14,931 bases of DNA from contig CAZFLD010000089.1 in NCBI GenBank assembly GCA_964519835.1, positions 1 to 14,931 of the forward strand, written 5' to 3'. The position numbers were made by a program, and so were the translations under genes. The number at the start of each line of letters is the position of its first letter. The stretch's first letter is position 1. The notes under the pieces are model-generated. The model did no database searches, was not told the DNA's origin, and worked only from the letters and a program-made list of their open reading frames with translations. Shown here piece by piece: positions 5,382-13,302 of this stretch. The DNA is from CAZFLD01 sp964519835 (lineage in GTDB: Bacteria > Spirochaetota > Spirochaetia > DSM-27196 > CAZFLD01).

Positions 5382-7940
5382 TTACCGTTCGACCAATAGG
5401 GTTCGAACCTCGTATGGGCCGAGCGCGAGCTCAAAGCCGGAGGCATCCGGCGTGAGCATAGCCGGAGATTCGCGGGGCGGGGCCGCCGGTCTCTCGATCA
5501 TGTCGACATCTCTCACTCCGCGAGCGGTCCACGGTAGCGTGACTCGGCAGACCGAGTCTTGCCCGGCACTCTCGTAGAGCCTGATAACAACGCCGTCGCC
5601 TGACTCGCTCTGTTTGAGGGCCGTTACCATGACGGCGGCCGGTGTGCTGGTAACAAACCCGGCGGGCGCCGCGTTCCGTCCCGGATATCGAACGAGCAGG
5701 GGATGATTCATCTGGTACGCGATGGTCGGCAACTTGCCGCTGGGACCGTTGCGCTCACCAAGCACGAGCGCATAACGCATGTGTACCTTGCCGAGTCCGA
5801 TAACCTCGTCTCGTTCCGGACGCATGACCGGTGCTCTCAATAGACTGAGGCGGAGACTGCCGTCGACGACTCCGTACCCGTGTATGCAATCGTTTACCAC
5901 GCCGACTCCGTAGTTGCCGTCGCCGAAGTACAGCCACTTCTGCATCGGTCTGTCCGGTTCTCTCGCAGGGGTGTCCGAGCCGGCGGCCCGCGCCACGGCG
6001 GCGTCTTCGGCAGCGGTGTCGGAGGCCGTTGAGACGGCTGATTCGTGGACAACCGAACGCGTTACGGTTCCGTACGGCGCATCACAAACAACCTGAGCAC
6101 AGTCGACGGCAAAGTCGAACTCGGCTGAGAGCAGCACCCGGCGCGCATTCCAGTCACCGAACACCTCGAACCGTACAACGGGCTCGTGAGACCAGAGTAC
6201 GATATAAACCGTTAGTTCCGTTGGTTCCATGTCGGGCGCCAACGCCGCGGTATAGGTTACCGCCACAACTTCGCGGAGCGGCCCGTTTTCGGTTCGGCGT
6301 ACCGTCACGTCGGCGGCAAGCGCCCGGTCGACCGGTGTGAGGTACCAGGGCTCCATGGTGTGAATGTCCGCGGAGGCGTCAAGAGGCTCCTCCGGCCGAA
6401 ACACAAAACGGTTCCCGGCGCCGCCGGCTCGAAGCACCTCACGCCCGGCGCGCTTGTCGAAGAAGCGACTAAGGACGCCGGATTTGCTCACCTCGACCGC
6501 CACGAAAGCGTTTTCCATGTGAAAGTCGGTCTCCGTTTTGTTTTCGTCGGCGGATTCGGCGTCGACCGAAGGGCGTCCGAGGGTCCATGCGGACGGCGTA
6601 ACGCTGCGAATCGGGAGGCGTGTGTATCCGATTCCCGGGATCTCTCCGGCGAGGAAGGCGACCGCCGGCATACCCCCCGGAAGCTCAATCGCCTGGGATG
6701 TGGTGCTGGTTCCTGGAGCCGGCTCAATCGCGGTCGCGCCTTCCACAATCACCGGCTCGTCTCGTGACCAAGACAGGGAGTTGAAGACCAACACCGACTC
6801 AGGATCGTCCTCGGCATTTGAGTCCGGCGGCGTCTCCCCCGCGCCAACGGCCTCGTCGAGGACCCAGCGGCAGCGACGTTCTGCAGCCGCGAACAGTTCG
6901 AGTGCCTCCGTATGCGCCTCTTCGAAGCACGTTCCGCAGATAATGTCGTGAAACTCGTTGACGCAGATGTCCTTCCACGCCGTCCGTATCTGCGCAGCCG
7001 GATACGGTGAGCCGCCACACCACGCCAGGACGGCGGCCTTTTCTGCTGCACTCGCCAGAGCCTCGAGGCGACGGTGTTCCCGTTTAATGCCGTGATGCGT
7101 GGTGTACGTGCCGGTGAACTGAAAGCCAAGCTCGCCCGAAACGACCGGCAAGTTGGTATCGGCGTGCAGAACCTCGGCGACATCCGACGCTCGCGCCCAC
7201 CGACCACCAACCGAATCTAGGTAAGGGAGGTCGATCCACTCGCGTCGCATTGTGATTCGTCGGTCGGAAAAGAGTCCGGTGGCCACGTGGGCGACGGGAA
7301 CCGCGCGAGATGCCGCGTCGGCCCGCGGGGCGGCGAGTGCGTCGCCGTCAGGGGCGCCAATCCAGTGCCCACCGAGAAATAGGACCTGACTTCCGTCGTC
7401 ACCACGCCAGCGAAACTCGTGCAGTACATGCCCGTTGCTATCGGTGGGGCGGCAACGGTGAGAGTAGAAACTGTCCAAGCCGCAGCCGAGGAGAAGCTTG
7501 GGGAGTGTACCTGGGTGAGCGAAGATGTCGGGGTCCCAACACACCCGGGCCGAGGTGCCGAACTTCTCGAGAAGGTAGCGCTGACCGTAGAGCATCTGCC
7601 GGACGAGGGATTCTCCGTCCGGAATCATGTGGTCCGGCTCCACCCACTCCCCGCCGCAGACCTCAATTCGACCCTCGGTCACGTAGGTTTGGACCTTTCG
7701 AAATAATGCGGGATCGTTCTTCTCGACAATCTCGAATCCCCAGATTGTTGAACGCGAGAACACAAAGCGGCCGGATGCATCGGCCTCGATCATGTCAACA
7801 GCGGCTTGAAGGCCGCGTCGCATGAGCTCTTCGCCGAGTGGCGTCCGTTGCCACAGCCAAGCAACGTCCAAGTGTTGAGTCGCAATAATGTATACGGGTA
7901 GTGAGTCGACCGGTTCTTTCATCGTCGGAATACTATCCAT
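5382..7940 (-). CDS. GH38 alpha-mannosidase
   Basis: This encodes 852 residues from the ATG at 7940; an ATG at 7922 is also possible, and neither has a strong ribosome site. No signal peptide is seen, so it should act in the cytoplasm on imported alpha-mannosides. GH38 hallmarks appear in order. ATQH23LD25VAWLW gives the zinc His and Asp. VCWDPD138IFAHPG gives the catalytic nucleophile, also a zinc ligand. GTYTTHHGIKREHRRLE follows, and NEFH331DIICGT gives the last zinc ligand. The beta-rich C-terminal half (about 480-850) is typical, but at about 634-662 it carries an Ala/Asp-rich stretch not usual at this point. The gene follows the membrane-bound AraC gene after 37 nt, in the same direction, so the two are probably cotranscribed. 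The divergent ABC importer likely feeds it. Confidence 0.92.
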   Translation of the reverse strand: MDSIPTMKEPVDSLPVYIIATQHLDVAWLWQRTPLGEELMRRGLQAAVDMIEADASGRFVFSRSTIWGFEIVEKNDPALFRKVQTYVTEGRIEVCGGEWVEPDHMIPDGESLVRQMLYGQRYLLEKFGTSARVCWDPDIFAHPGTLPKLLLGCGLDSFYSHRCRPTDSNGHVLHEFRWRGDDGSQVLFLGGHWIGAPDGDALAAPRADAASRAVPVAHVATGLFSDRRITMRREWIDLPYLDSVGGRWARASDVAEVLHADTNLPVVSGELGFQFTGTYTTHHGIKREHRRLEALASAAEKAAVLAWCGGSPYPAAQIRTAWKDICVNEFHDIICGTCFEEAHTEALELFAAAERRCRWVLDEAVGAGETPPDSNAEDDPESVLVFNSLSWSRDEPVIVEGATAIEPAPGTSTTSQAIELPGGMPAVAFLAGEIPGIGYTRLPIRSVTPSAWTLGRPSVDAESADENKTETDFHMENAFVAVEVSKSGVLSRFFDKRAGREVLRAGGAGNRFVFRPEEPLDASADIHTMEPWYLTPVDRALAADVTVRRTENGPLREVVAVTYTAALAPDMEPTELTVYIVLWSHEPVVRFEVFGDWNARRVLLSAEFDFAVDCAQVVCDAPYGTVTRSVVHESAVSTASDTAAEDAAVARAAGSDTPAREPDRPMQKWLYFGDGNYGVGVVNDCIHGYGVVDGSLRLSLLRAPVMRPERDEVIGLGKVHMRYALVLGERNGPSGKLPTIAYQMNHPLLVRYPGRNAAPAGFVTSTPAAVMVTALKQSESGDGVVIRLYESAGQDSVCRVTLPWTARGVRDVDMIERPAAPPRESPAMLTPDASGFELALGPYEVRTLLVER

Positions 7941-7977
7941 GGACCGGCCGATGAACAAGGCAAAGCAAACGGTTTGT

Positions 7978-9936
7978 CTACGCAGGCTGAGACGTTTGAT
8001 TCCCCCGCTCACGGTACTCGCGTGGAGTCATTCCGTAGCGCCGTCTGAACAGCGTAAAAAAGTAGCTTCTGTTCACGATGCCCAAGGACTCGGCAATCTC
8101 AGCAACGCTTCGGTCCGGCTCCGAGTCAAAGAGGGCGGCCGCCCGAGCGAGCCGCACGTCGTTAATGTGCTGGCCTATCGAGTGGCCGACCAGCGTCTTG
8201 AAGACCCGTCCAAGGTGGTGAGCTGACAGGCCGACATCATCGGCGATCAGCGCGAGCGAAAGATTTGGATCGGGCGCCCGCTCCTCGATGATCTGAAGAA
8301 CCCGCTCCACCTGTTCGCCGTTTCTCCGGCCCCGCTTGTCGTGCATCGCCCGTACAAATGGCTCTACCGCCGAGTGAATCCGTTCGAGCACCTCGCTCTT
8401 GGTTTCTAGGCGCGTAAGGTCCGCCAATTGTGCCGATACCTGTCGGTAGAGGTCTCCGGTGCAAACCCGCTTGAGACCGTGGAGCGTGGTTGAGACCGTG
8501 GATCCAATGCGAGATACGACGAGCCGCACGACGGGGTGAGGAAAGGAACGGGCCGAGTCAATCAGTTGCTCGCACAGTATGCGTACCCGATCGAGGTCGC
8601 CTAGGCGAAGTGCGTCGGCAAGCTGCCGATCCGCTTCTTCCGGAAACATGTAATCCTTTGTCGGGCGACGTGAAGCGTCTAGGGCGAAGTGAAACTGTCC
8701 GGGACCTGTGAAAAACCTGTCTTGAATTGCGTCTACGGTCTCCTCGTACTGATCGTGAACAGCGCCCGTCTGCTCATAGTTGTCGATGGGCTCGGCAACC
8801 GCCGTGGTCACGGATATGCCCCGGCTCGCCATTCCTCGGGCGATGGTACCGCATGCGGCGGAGGCTTGGTCGCGGAGGGCATCCAAGTCCTCCATCTGAG
8901 TACTCGAAACGTTTGCCAGGATTACCACGGTAGAGTCTGACACCCGGCATGCCTCGGCGGCCGCAAAATGCTCCTTGAAGGCGCCCACCGTGGCCTTTTC
9001 GATGTTCCGGAACACGAGGTTCCGGTCGGCGGCATTTGTCCGGCTGCACAAGTCATCGTAGCCGTCGGGCACGACTGCGCCGATCAGGAGGGGGAGGGAC
9101 CGATCGATCCCTGATTCGTCGGGCCATGGCCAGCCATCGCGGATGAGGCGTTGAAAGGCGACTAGTCGGCTTCCCTCCCGGTACCGTGAGCGCTCGGCCT
9201 CGACCCGCGCTACCCGTTTGATCGAGGCCAGTATGAGGGCTGCGCCCGCGACGATAAGAAGCATCGCCGAAACAGCCCCTATCGCTGTCCGTTGGACGCT
9301 CGCGTCGGCGAACTGCGCTACGGCAGTTCGCACTTCACGCAGAGACCCGACGAAGTTCTCGCTGGTCACGTCGAGAATCTGGAGTGCTTCGATCAGCTCC
9401 ATCACCAGGAGGATCTCTTCGGCGGCTATTGTGTCGCTCAGGCGCATTCCGTAGAAGGTTCGGAGCATCTTGTTTAGTACGAGTTTCTCCGCCAGGTGAG
9501 ACCCAGCGAGCCTCTCGAGCGCCGCGTCCGCTTCTTCGAAGCGCTGCCAGGCGTGATCCTTTGTGGATCGTGCTATGCGCAGAGCCTCTTGGGCACCCGG
9601 ACCAAGACGAGTCATGTAGGGACTCGCAAGTAGCTGTGTAAAAGACGCGTCAAAGGCTTGGCGCTTGTCGGCCCATTTCGTGGAAAACTCCTCAACCGAC
9701 ATGACCGGAGAGCCCCAGGGGCTAGCATCCTTCAACAAGAGATCGGACGAGTACACGTCCACCTCATGCCACGCGTTTACGACTTCCAGGGAGAGGATGG
9801 ACACGTCCTTGAGACGCCACACTCGCATGGCGGCGATTGCGCCGACCGCAACAAACAGAGCCGTTGCCCCAAGGATCGTGGCGAGCGAGGCATACAGTGT
9901 GCGAGTGAGCGGTCGTGGAGTCATCCTCTGGATCAT
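7978..9936 (-). CDS. Membrane-anchored AraC-type transcriptional regulator
   Basis: This encodes 652 residues. A transmembrane helix at about 14-37 and another at about 216-239 enclose a helical extracytoplasmic region of some 175 residues, the likely sensor. The cytoplasmic part (about 240-535) matches no domain I can name. The C-terminal 100 residues are an AraC DNA-binding domain: a first HTH near LSLALIADDVGLSAHHLGRVF, trimmed here to 558-580, and a second with SVAEIAESLGI, then SYFFTLFRRRYGMTPREYR. This layout is known from YesN/YtdP-like one-component regulators beside sugar ABC genes in Firmicutes and Spirochaetes. The start is the first ATG; another ATG four codons later is equally possible. 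It diverges from the solute-binding-protein gene across 145 bp and precedes the mannosidase gene, so it probably regulates both. Confidence 0.88.
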   Translation of the reverse strand: MIQRMTPRPLTRTLYASLATILGATALFVAVGAIAAMRVWRLKDVSILSLEVVNAWHEVDVYSSDLLLKDASPWGSPVMSVEEFSTKWADKRQAFDASFTQLLASPYMTRLGPGAQEALRIARSTKDHAWQRFEEADAALERLAGSHLAEKLVLNKMLRTFYGMRLSDTIAAEEILLVMELIEALQILDVTSENFVGSLREVRTAVAQFADASVQRTAIGAVSAMLLIVAGAALILASIKRVARVEAERSRYREGSRLVAFQRLIRDGWPWPDESGIDRSLPLLIGAVVPDGYDDLCSRTNAADRNLVFRNIEKATVGAFKEHFAAAEACRVSDSTVVILANVSSTQMEDLDALRDQASAACGTIARGMASRGISVTTAVAEPIDNYEQTGAVHDQYEETVDAIQDRFFTGPGQFHFALDASRRPTKDYMFPEEADRQLADALRLGDLDRVRILCEQLIDSARSFPHPVVRLVVSRIGSTVSTTLHGLKRVCTGDLYRQVSAQLADLTRLETKSEVLERIHSAVEPFVRAMHDKRGRRNGEQVERVLQIIEERAPDPNLSLALIADDVGLSAHHLGRVFKTLVGHSIGQHINDVRLARAAALFDSEPDRSVAEIAESLGIVNRSYFFTLFRRRYGMTPREYRERGNQTSQPA

Positions 9937-9966
9937 ACCATGGCTTGGCGCCGGATTGGACTATTG

Positions 9967-9990
9967 GCACGTTTATGAACGCAAACGTGC
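9967..9990. promoter_or_regulatory. Perfect dyad in the regulator/ABC divergent gap (candidate operator)
   Basis: GCACGTTT (9967-9974) and AAACGTGC (9983-9990) form a perfect 8-bp inverted repeat with an 8-bp spacer. It lies 31-54 bp before the regulator start and about 90-115 bp before the binding-protein start. It is well placed to bind the membrane AraC-type regulator or another dimeric factor acting on both promoters. Confidence 0.5.
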
Positions 9991-10022
9991 GACCTATTCG
10001 AACGATCCACCAGAATTCGCAC

Positions 10023-10038
10023 TATACCTCGGCCGAGG
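10023..10038 (+). promoter_or_regulatory. Possible -10 element and 12-bp palindrome upstream of the binding-protein gene
   Basis: TATACC (10023-10028) resembles a -10 element, but no good -35 box stands 17 bp upstream. That would suit an activator-dependent promoter. The palindrome CCTCGGCCGAGG (10027-10038) overlaps its end and would cover the predicted start of transcription, a position often used by repressors. It could also simply be chance in GC-rich DNA. Confidence 0.3.
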
Positions 10039-10070
10039 CCAGGTTACAGTTGGGAAGCTCGACAATTCAC

Positions 10071-10076
10071 AGGAGG
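10071..10076 (+). promoter_or_regulatory. Ribosome binding site of the solute-binding-protein gene
   Basis: AGGAGG five bases before the ATG at 10082. It fixes the start at the signal peptide rather than at start codons far upstream in the same open frame. Confidence 0.85.
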
Positions 10077-10081
10077 TGTAT

Positions 10082-11386
10082 ATGAGCTTGCAACGAAGTG
10101 TGTTTGTGATGGTGATCCTCGTGGCCCTTGTCCTCCCGGTCTTCGCAACGGGAGGAGGTGAACAGGGGGCCGATGAGGAAATAACCCTAACTGTTTGGGA
10201 CTACAAGTACGGAGAGGTTAACAACGCGCAGCCGGTGTTTCGCCAGCTTGATGAGATGTTTATGGCGGACAATCCAAACATAAGCATCGAACACGTTGGT
10301 CAGCCCAACAACCAATACTACGACATCATTAGGGCGGCGGTTGCAGCGCAGAGCGGACCCGACGTCGTGATGTACCATGGTGGGGGCTCTCAACAGGAGT
10401 TTGTTGATTACCAGCTTGTCCTTGACGATTACATTGCCGACTGGAAGGATCAGATCAACCCAGCCTCGTTGGCCGCCACGGCACCGGGTGGTGACATTTC
10501 CGAGGGCATCCGCGGAGTCCCAATCTCGACTCAGCTGCTCGGCTTCTACTACAACAAAGTCCTGTTTGAACAGGCCGGGCTCGACCCGGACTCACCACCG
10601 GTGGATTGGGACGACTTTGTTGCGGCGTGCGAAGCTCTACTGGAAGCCGGCATCACGCCGATGATTTGGGCCAACTCTCCGGCCATTACTACTCTCTGGC
10701 AAATGCGACTTTTCACGAAGAACTATGCGGATCGTGAGCTCCAGCGTCAGATAGGCGACGCCGAGGTTCGCGTGACCGACCTTGGCTGGTTTCGCGACGT
10801 GCTTGTTTATATGAAAGAGTTCATCGATCGCGGTTGGGTCAATGAAGAAGGGGTCTCCCACCAGATCTTCAACGAAGGGGTTCCCAACTTTGTCGGCGGT
10901 CGTGGGGCGATGATCACCAGCCTTGGATCGGACATCGCAAACTGGAAAGATTTCGAAGACGCTCTTGGTCGTGGCAATGTCGGATTTTTTCCGAACGTTC
11001 ACTTTCCCGGTACCGTCTATCGGAATCAGATGTACCAGAACCCTGCCGGCATGACCTGGACGGTAGCTACCTGGTCCGAGCATCCTGAGGAAGGCGTCGA
11101 GTTTATCAAGCACTACGCCACCGGGGAAGGGGCAGAGATACTCATGGTCGATCTTGCCGCCCTTGTACCAAACATCGAGTTCGACTACGGCGCGCTCGGC
11201 TACAGCTCTCTCGAAGACATTGTCTCCTACTTCCCTAATGGTGGGCGCGCCTACGACACGTGGATAAGCGCCGGGGCAAGCGCGGAGATACAATCGATCT
11301 CGGAATTGTACTTCAACTACGATGAGATAACGGTCGATGAGTTTGTCGCCGAGATCCAGCGGGTGTTGGACGAAGACAACGAGTAA
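10082..11386 (+). CDS. Sugar ABC transporter solute-binding protein (family 1)
   Basis: This encodes 434 residues with a perfect ribosome site. Residues 1-22 are a signal peptide (hydrophobic core VFVMVILVALVLPVFA). The likely mature start is TGGGEQG, with no lipobox cysteine. The mature part reads as a family 1 oligosaccharide-binding protein: the opening ITLTVWDYKYGE, then QSGPDVVMYHGG, GVPISTQLLGFYYNKVLFEQAG and GRGAMITSLGSD (each a typical strand or hinge block). It would capture a sugar outside the inner membrane and deliver it to the two permeases downstream. A gap of 132 nt with two stem-loops separates it from them, which often accompanies higher expression of the binding protein. The neighbouring GH38 mannosidase suggests alpha-mannosides as ligand, but the sequence does not prove it. 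Confidence 0.92.
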   Translation: MSLQRSVFVMVILVALVLPVFATGGGEQGADEEITLTVWDYKYGEVNNAQPVFRQLDEMFMADNPNISIEHVGQPNNQYYDIIRAAVAAQSGPDVVMYHGGGSQQEFVDYQLVLDDYIADWKDQINPASLAATAPGGDISEGIRGVPISTQLLGFYYNKVLFEQAGLDPDSPPVDWDDFVAACEALLEAGITPMIWANSPAITTLWQMRLFTKNYADRELQRQIGDAEVRVTDLGWFRDVLVYMKEFIDRGWVNEEGVSHQIFNEGVPNFVGGRGAMITSLGSDIANWKDFEDALGRGNVGFFPNVHFPGTVYRNQMYQNPAGMTWTVATWSEHPEEGVEFIKHYATGEGAEILMVDLAALVPNIEFDYGALGYSSLEDIVSYFPNGGRAYDTWISAGASAEIQSISELYFNYDEITVDEFVAEIQRVLDEDNE

Positions 11387-11422
11387 CTCTTTGCTGCCCC
11401 AAGGGGTCGCAGGATTGAATCA

Positions 11423-11444
11423 GGGGTGGCGACCGAGCCACCCC
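11423..11444 (+). promoter_or_regulatory. Stem-loop after the binding-protein gene
   Basis: GGGGTGGC (11423-11430) pairs perfectly with GCCACCCC (11437-11444) around a GACCGA loop, 36 nt after the stop codon. No T-run follows, so it is more likely an RNA-stabilising or attenuating hairpin than a full terminator. It would allow more binding protein than permease to be made from one transcript. Confidence 0.6.
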
Positions 11445-11448
11445 CTAC

Positions 11449-11494
11449 TTGTCCGCAGCGAGAAACCGTGACAGGCGTTTGTTGCCGCGGACAA
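11449..11494 (+). promoter_or_regulatory. Second long-range stem before the permease genes
   Basis: TTGTCCGC (11449-11456) pairs perfectly with GCGGACAA (11487-11494) across a 30-nt loop. The 3' arm ends 13 nt before the AAGGA ribosome site at 11508-11512. It follows the first stem-loop after only four bases. Together they could form a compact intercistronic RNA element. Confidence 0.4.
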
Positions 11495-11518
11495 CTCATC
11501 GACGAATAAGGACAGACA

Positions 11519-12448
11519 TTGGCAAGCCCAGCTACAGCACCCACCTTTGGTTCGGAGAGCTCGTCGCAGCGTGGCCGAAGAAAAATCGGGCACGAACCAA
11601 TCGAAGCTCTATTCTTGCTGGCTCCGCTCATGGTTCTCATGGCGGTGTTCCTCGTGTATCCGGTTGTTATGAACTTTGTGTACAGCTTTACCGAATGGAA
11701 GGGGTTTGGTGAGCCGGCCTATGCCGGTTTCGACAACTTCGCAAAGCTGTTTACGGATCAGCGGTTCTTTACTGCCCTAAAGAATATCGGTGTGTTGTTG
11801 CTTTACCTTCCGATCGGGGTCCTGTTGCCCCTAATGGTGGCTGATCTGCTTCGGGAAGGACTGCCGGGTTGGCGTCTGTTTCGAGTTCTGATCTATCTTC
11901 CGAGTGTTTTGGGTGTTGTTATAATCGGAACGCTGTTCCGTTTGCTACTCCGTCAGTACGGCCCGATCAATGACATTCTGCTATCCCTTGGAATCCAAGA
12001 AAGGATTCCGTGGACCGGTAGTCAAACGCTTACGATTCACGTCGTCGGGATGCTGTTTATCGTTTGGCAACTGATCGGATTTGGTGTCGTGTACTTTCTC
12101 GCGGCCATGGCAGGCGTGGACCAGGATCACTACGACGCCGCCAAAATCGACGGGGCAAACTGGTTCCAGACATTTGTTTACGTGACCATTCCCGGCATCC
12201 GTTTTGCGGTGGAGTTCTTCACCGTCCTCGCTTTTATACGCGTGTTCGCGCGAATGTTTGGATTCATCTACGCATTCACCTTTGGCGGACCTGGAAACTC
12301 GACTTATACACTAGAGTTCGGCATCTACGTCCTCGGTTTTCAGAAGTTTCGAGCCGGCTACGCCAGTGCCTGGTCCGTCGTTTTGTTTGCCTTTTGTGCG
12401 GTTATAAGTTTGTTTCAGGTTCGGCTGATGAGGGCCAGGTCAAGATGA
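11519..12448 (+). CDS. Sugar ABC transporter permease, MalF/UgpA type
   Basis: This encodes 309 residues from a TTG start with AAGGA six bases upstream (11508-11512). After a polar N-terminus of about 28 residues come roughly six membrane helices, beginning with ALFLLAPLMVLMAVFLVYPV. The ATPase-contacting EAA loop is visible at about 206-227 (DAAKIDGANWFQTFVYVTIP). This is the upstream partner of the usual permease pair, forming the inner-membrane channel with the next gene. Its stop codon overlaps the next start in ATGA (12445-12448), a sign of translational coupling. No ATPase gene is linked, as is common for family 1 sugar importers that share one energising subunit. Confidence 0.93.
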   Translation: MASPATAPTFGSESSSQRGRRKIGHEPIEALFLLAPLMVLMAVFLVYPVVMNFVYSFTEWKGFGEPAYAGFDNFAKLFTDQRFFTALKNIGVLLLYLPIGVLLPLMVADLLREGLPGWRLFRVLIYLPSVLGVVIIGTLFRLLLRQYGPINDILLSLGIQERIPWTGSQTLTIHVVGMLFIVWQLIGFGVVYFLAAMAGVDQDHYDAAKIDGANWFQTFVYVTIPGIRFAVEFFTVLAFIRVFARMFGFIYAFTFGGPGNSTYTLEFGIYVLGFQKFRAGYASAWSVVLFAFCAVISLFQVRLMRARSR

Positions 12449-13266
12449 CGCTTGGAAAAAAGACTGTATCGTATGCGGTCCTGGTCTTGGTTACCGTGAC
12501 TTCGCTATTTCCATTCTACTACGTTGTAAACGCAAGCGTGAAACCTGAACAAGAGTATTTGGAGGACAAGATATCTCCGGCCGCTAGTCCGACACTCGAG
12601 AACCTTCGGTTTGTCATCGTGGACGCGAGAATTTATCAATACGTCATTAACAACCTAATTCTGGTTCCCACGGGCCTGTTTTTTTATATCGGGGTCTGCA
12701 CCGCAGCCGGATTTGCATTTGGAAAGCTCAGGTTTAGGTTGCGCCGGCTCTTGTTTATTGCCACCTTGTTTATACTCATATTCCCACAAATGGTTTTGTC
12801 CGTGCAGATATTCCGGATTATCAATGCCATGAAGCTGACAAGCACCTACCTGGGTGTGATCATGGTCTGGGTAGCCTATTTTTCTCCTTTTGGCACCTAC
12901 ATGATGACAACCTACTTCTCGAGTGTGCCGAATGAGATAATCGAGTCGGCACGGATGGACGGAGCAAGGATAGGTGCTATCCTTGCAAGGTTGATGCTTC
13001 CAATCGCGCTTCCGATGGTCGCCACGATTACGATAGTCGGGTTCAACGCGATGTGGAACGAGCTTGGCCTTACGATTCTGATTCTACAAAACCCTGCCAT
13101 GCGAACGATGACTCAAGCAGTTGCGATGATCCAAGGCGAGTTTGGGCTGCCGGACAATGTCATCGCAGCGTTTGTGCTGTGCACTGCAGTCTTCCCGATC
13201 TTGGTTTTTCTTGTTGCCGAGCGAAAGATGTCCCTTGGTGCAGTGGCCGGGGCTGTGAAGGCATGA
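12445..13266 (+). CDS. Sugar ABC transporter permease, MalG/UgpE type
   Basis: This encodes 273 residues from the ATG overlapping the previous stop. An open frame exists upstream to 12064, but it lies within the first permease gene and reads as non-protein sequence. About six membrane helices are seen. The EAA loop is at about 161-183 (VPNEIIESARMDGA...), and the C-terminus, ERKMSLGAVAGAVKA, is the canonical MalG-type ending. It pairs with the preceding permease to form the channel. It is the last gene of the importer operon and converges on the desaturase gene, 36 bp away. That gap has only a 5-bp stem (GCCGA/TCGGC) and no T-run, so no proper terminator is seen. Confidence 0.93.
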   Translation: MTLGKKTVSYAVLVLVTVTSLFPFYYVVNASVKPEQEYLEDKISPAASPTLENLRFVIVDARIYQYVINNLILVPTGLFFYIGVCTAAGFAFGKLRFRLRRLLFIATLFILIFPQMVLSVQIFRIINAMKLTSTYLGVIMVWVAYFSPFGTYMMTTYFSSVPNEIIESARMDGARIGAILARLMLPIALPMVATITIVGFNAMWNELGLTILILQNPAMRTMTQAVAMIQGEFGLPDNVIAAFVLCTAVFPILVFLVAERKMSLGAVAGAVKA

Positions 13267-13302
13267 AGCCGACCGCTGTTCGGCCCGTGAGTGCCTTTGA
13301 GA

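Noticed and set aside
9665..10081. Upstream extension of the binding-protein frame
   Set aside because: It overlaps the divergent regulator and the promoter gap. The signal peptide and AGGAGG fix the start at 10082.
10637..11293. 218-codon minus-strand frame
   Set aside because: It is antisense to the solute-binding-protein gene, with no motif and no ribosome site of note.
12064..12444. Upstream extension of the second permease frame
   Set aside because: It lies within the first permease gene in another frame. The ATGA overlap and the MalG-type N-terminus place the start at 12445.
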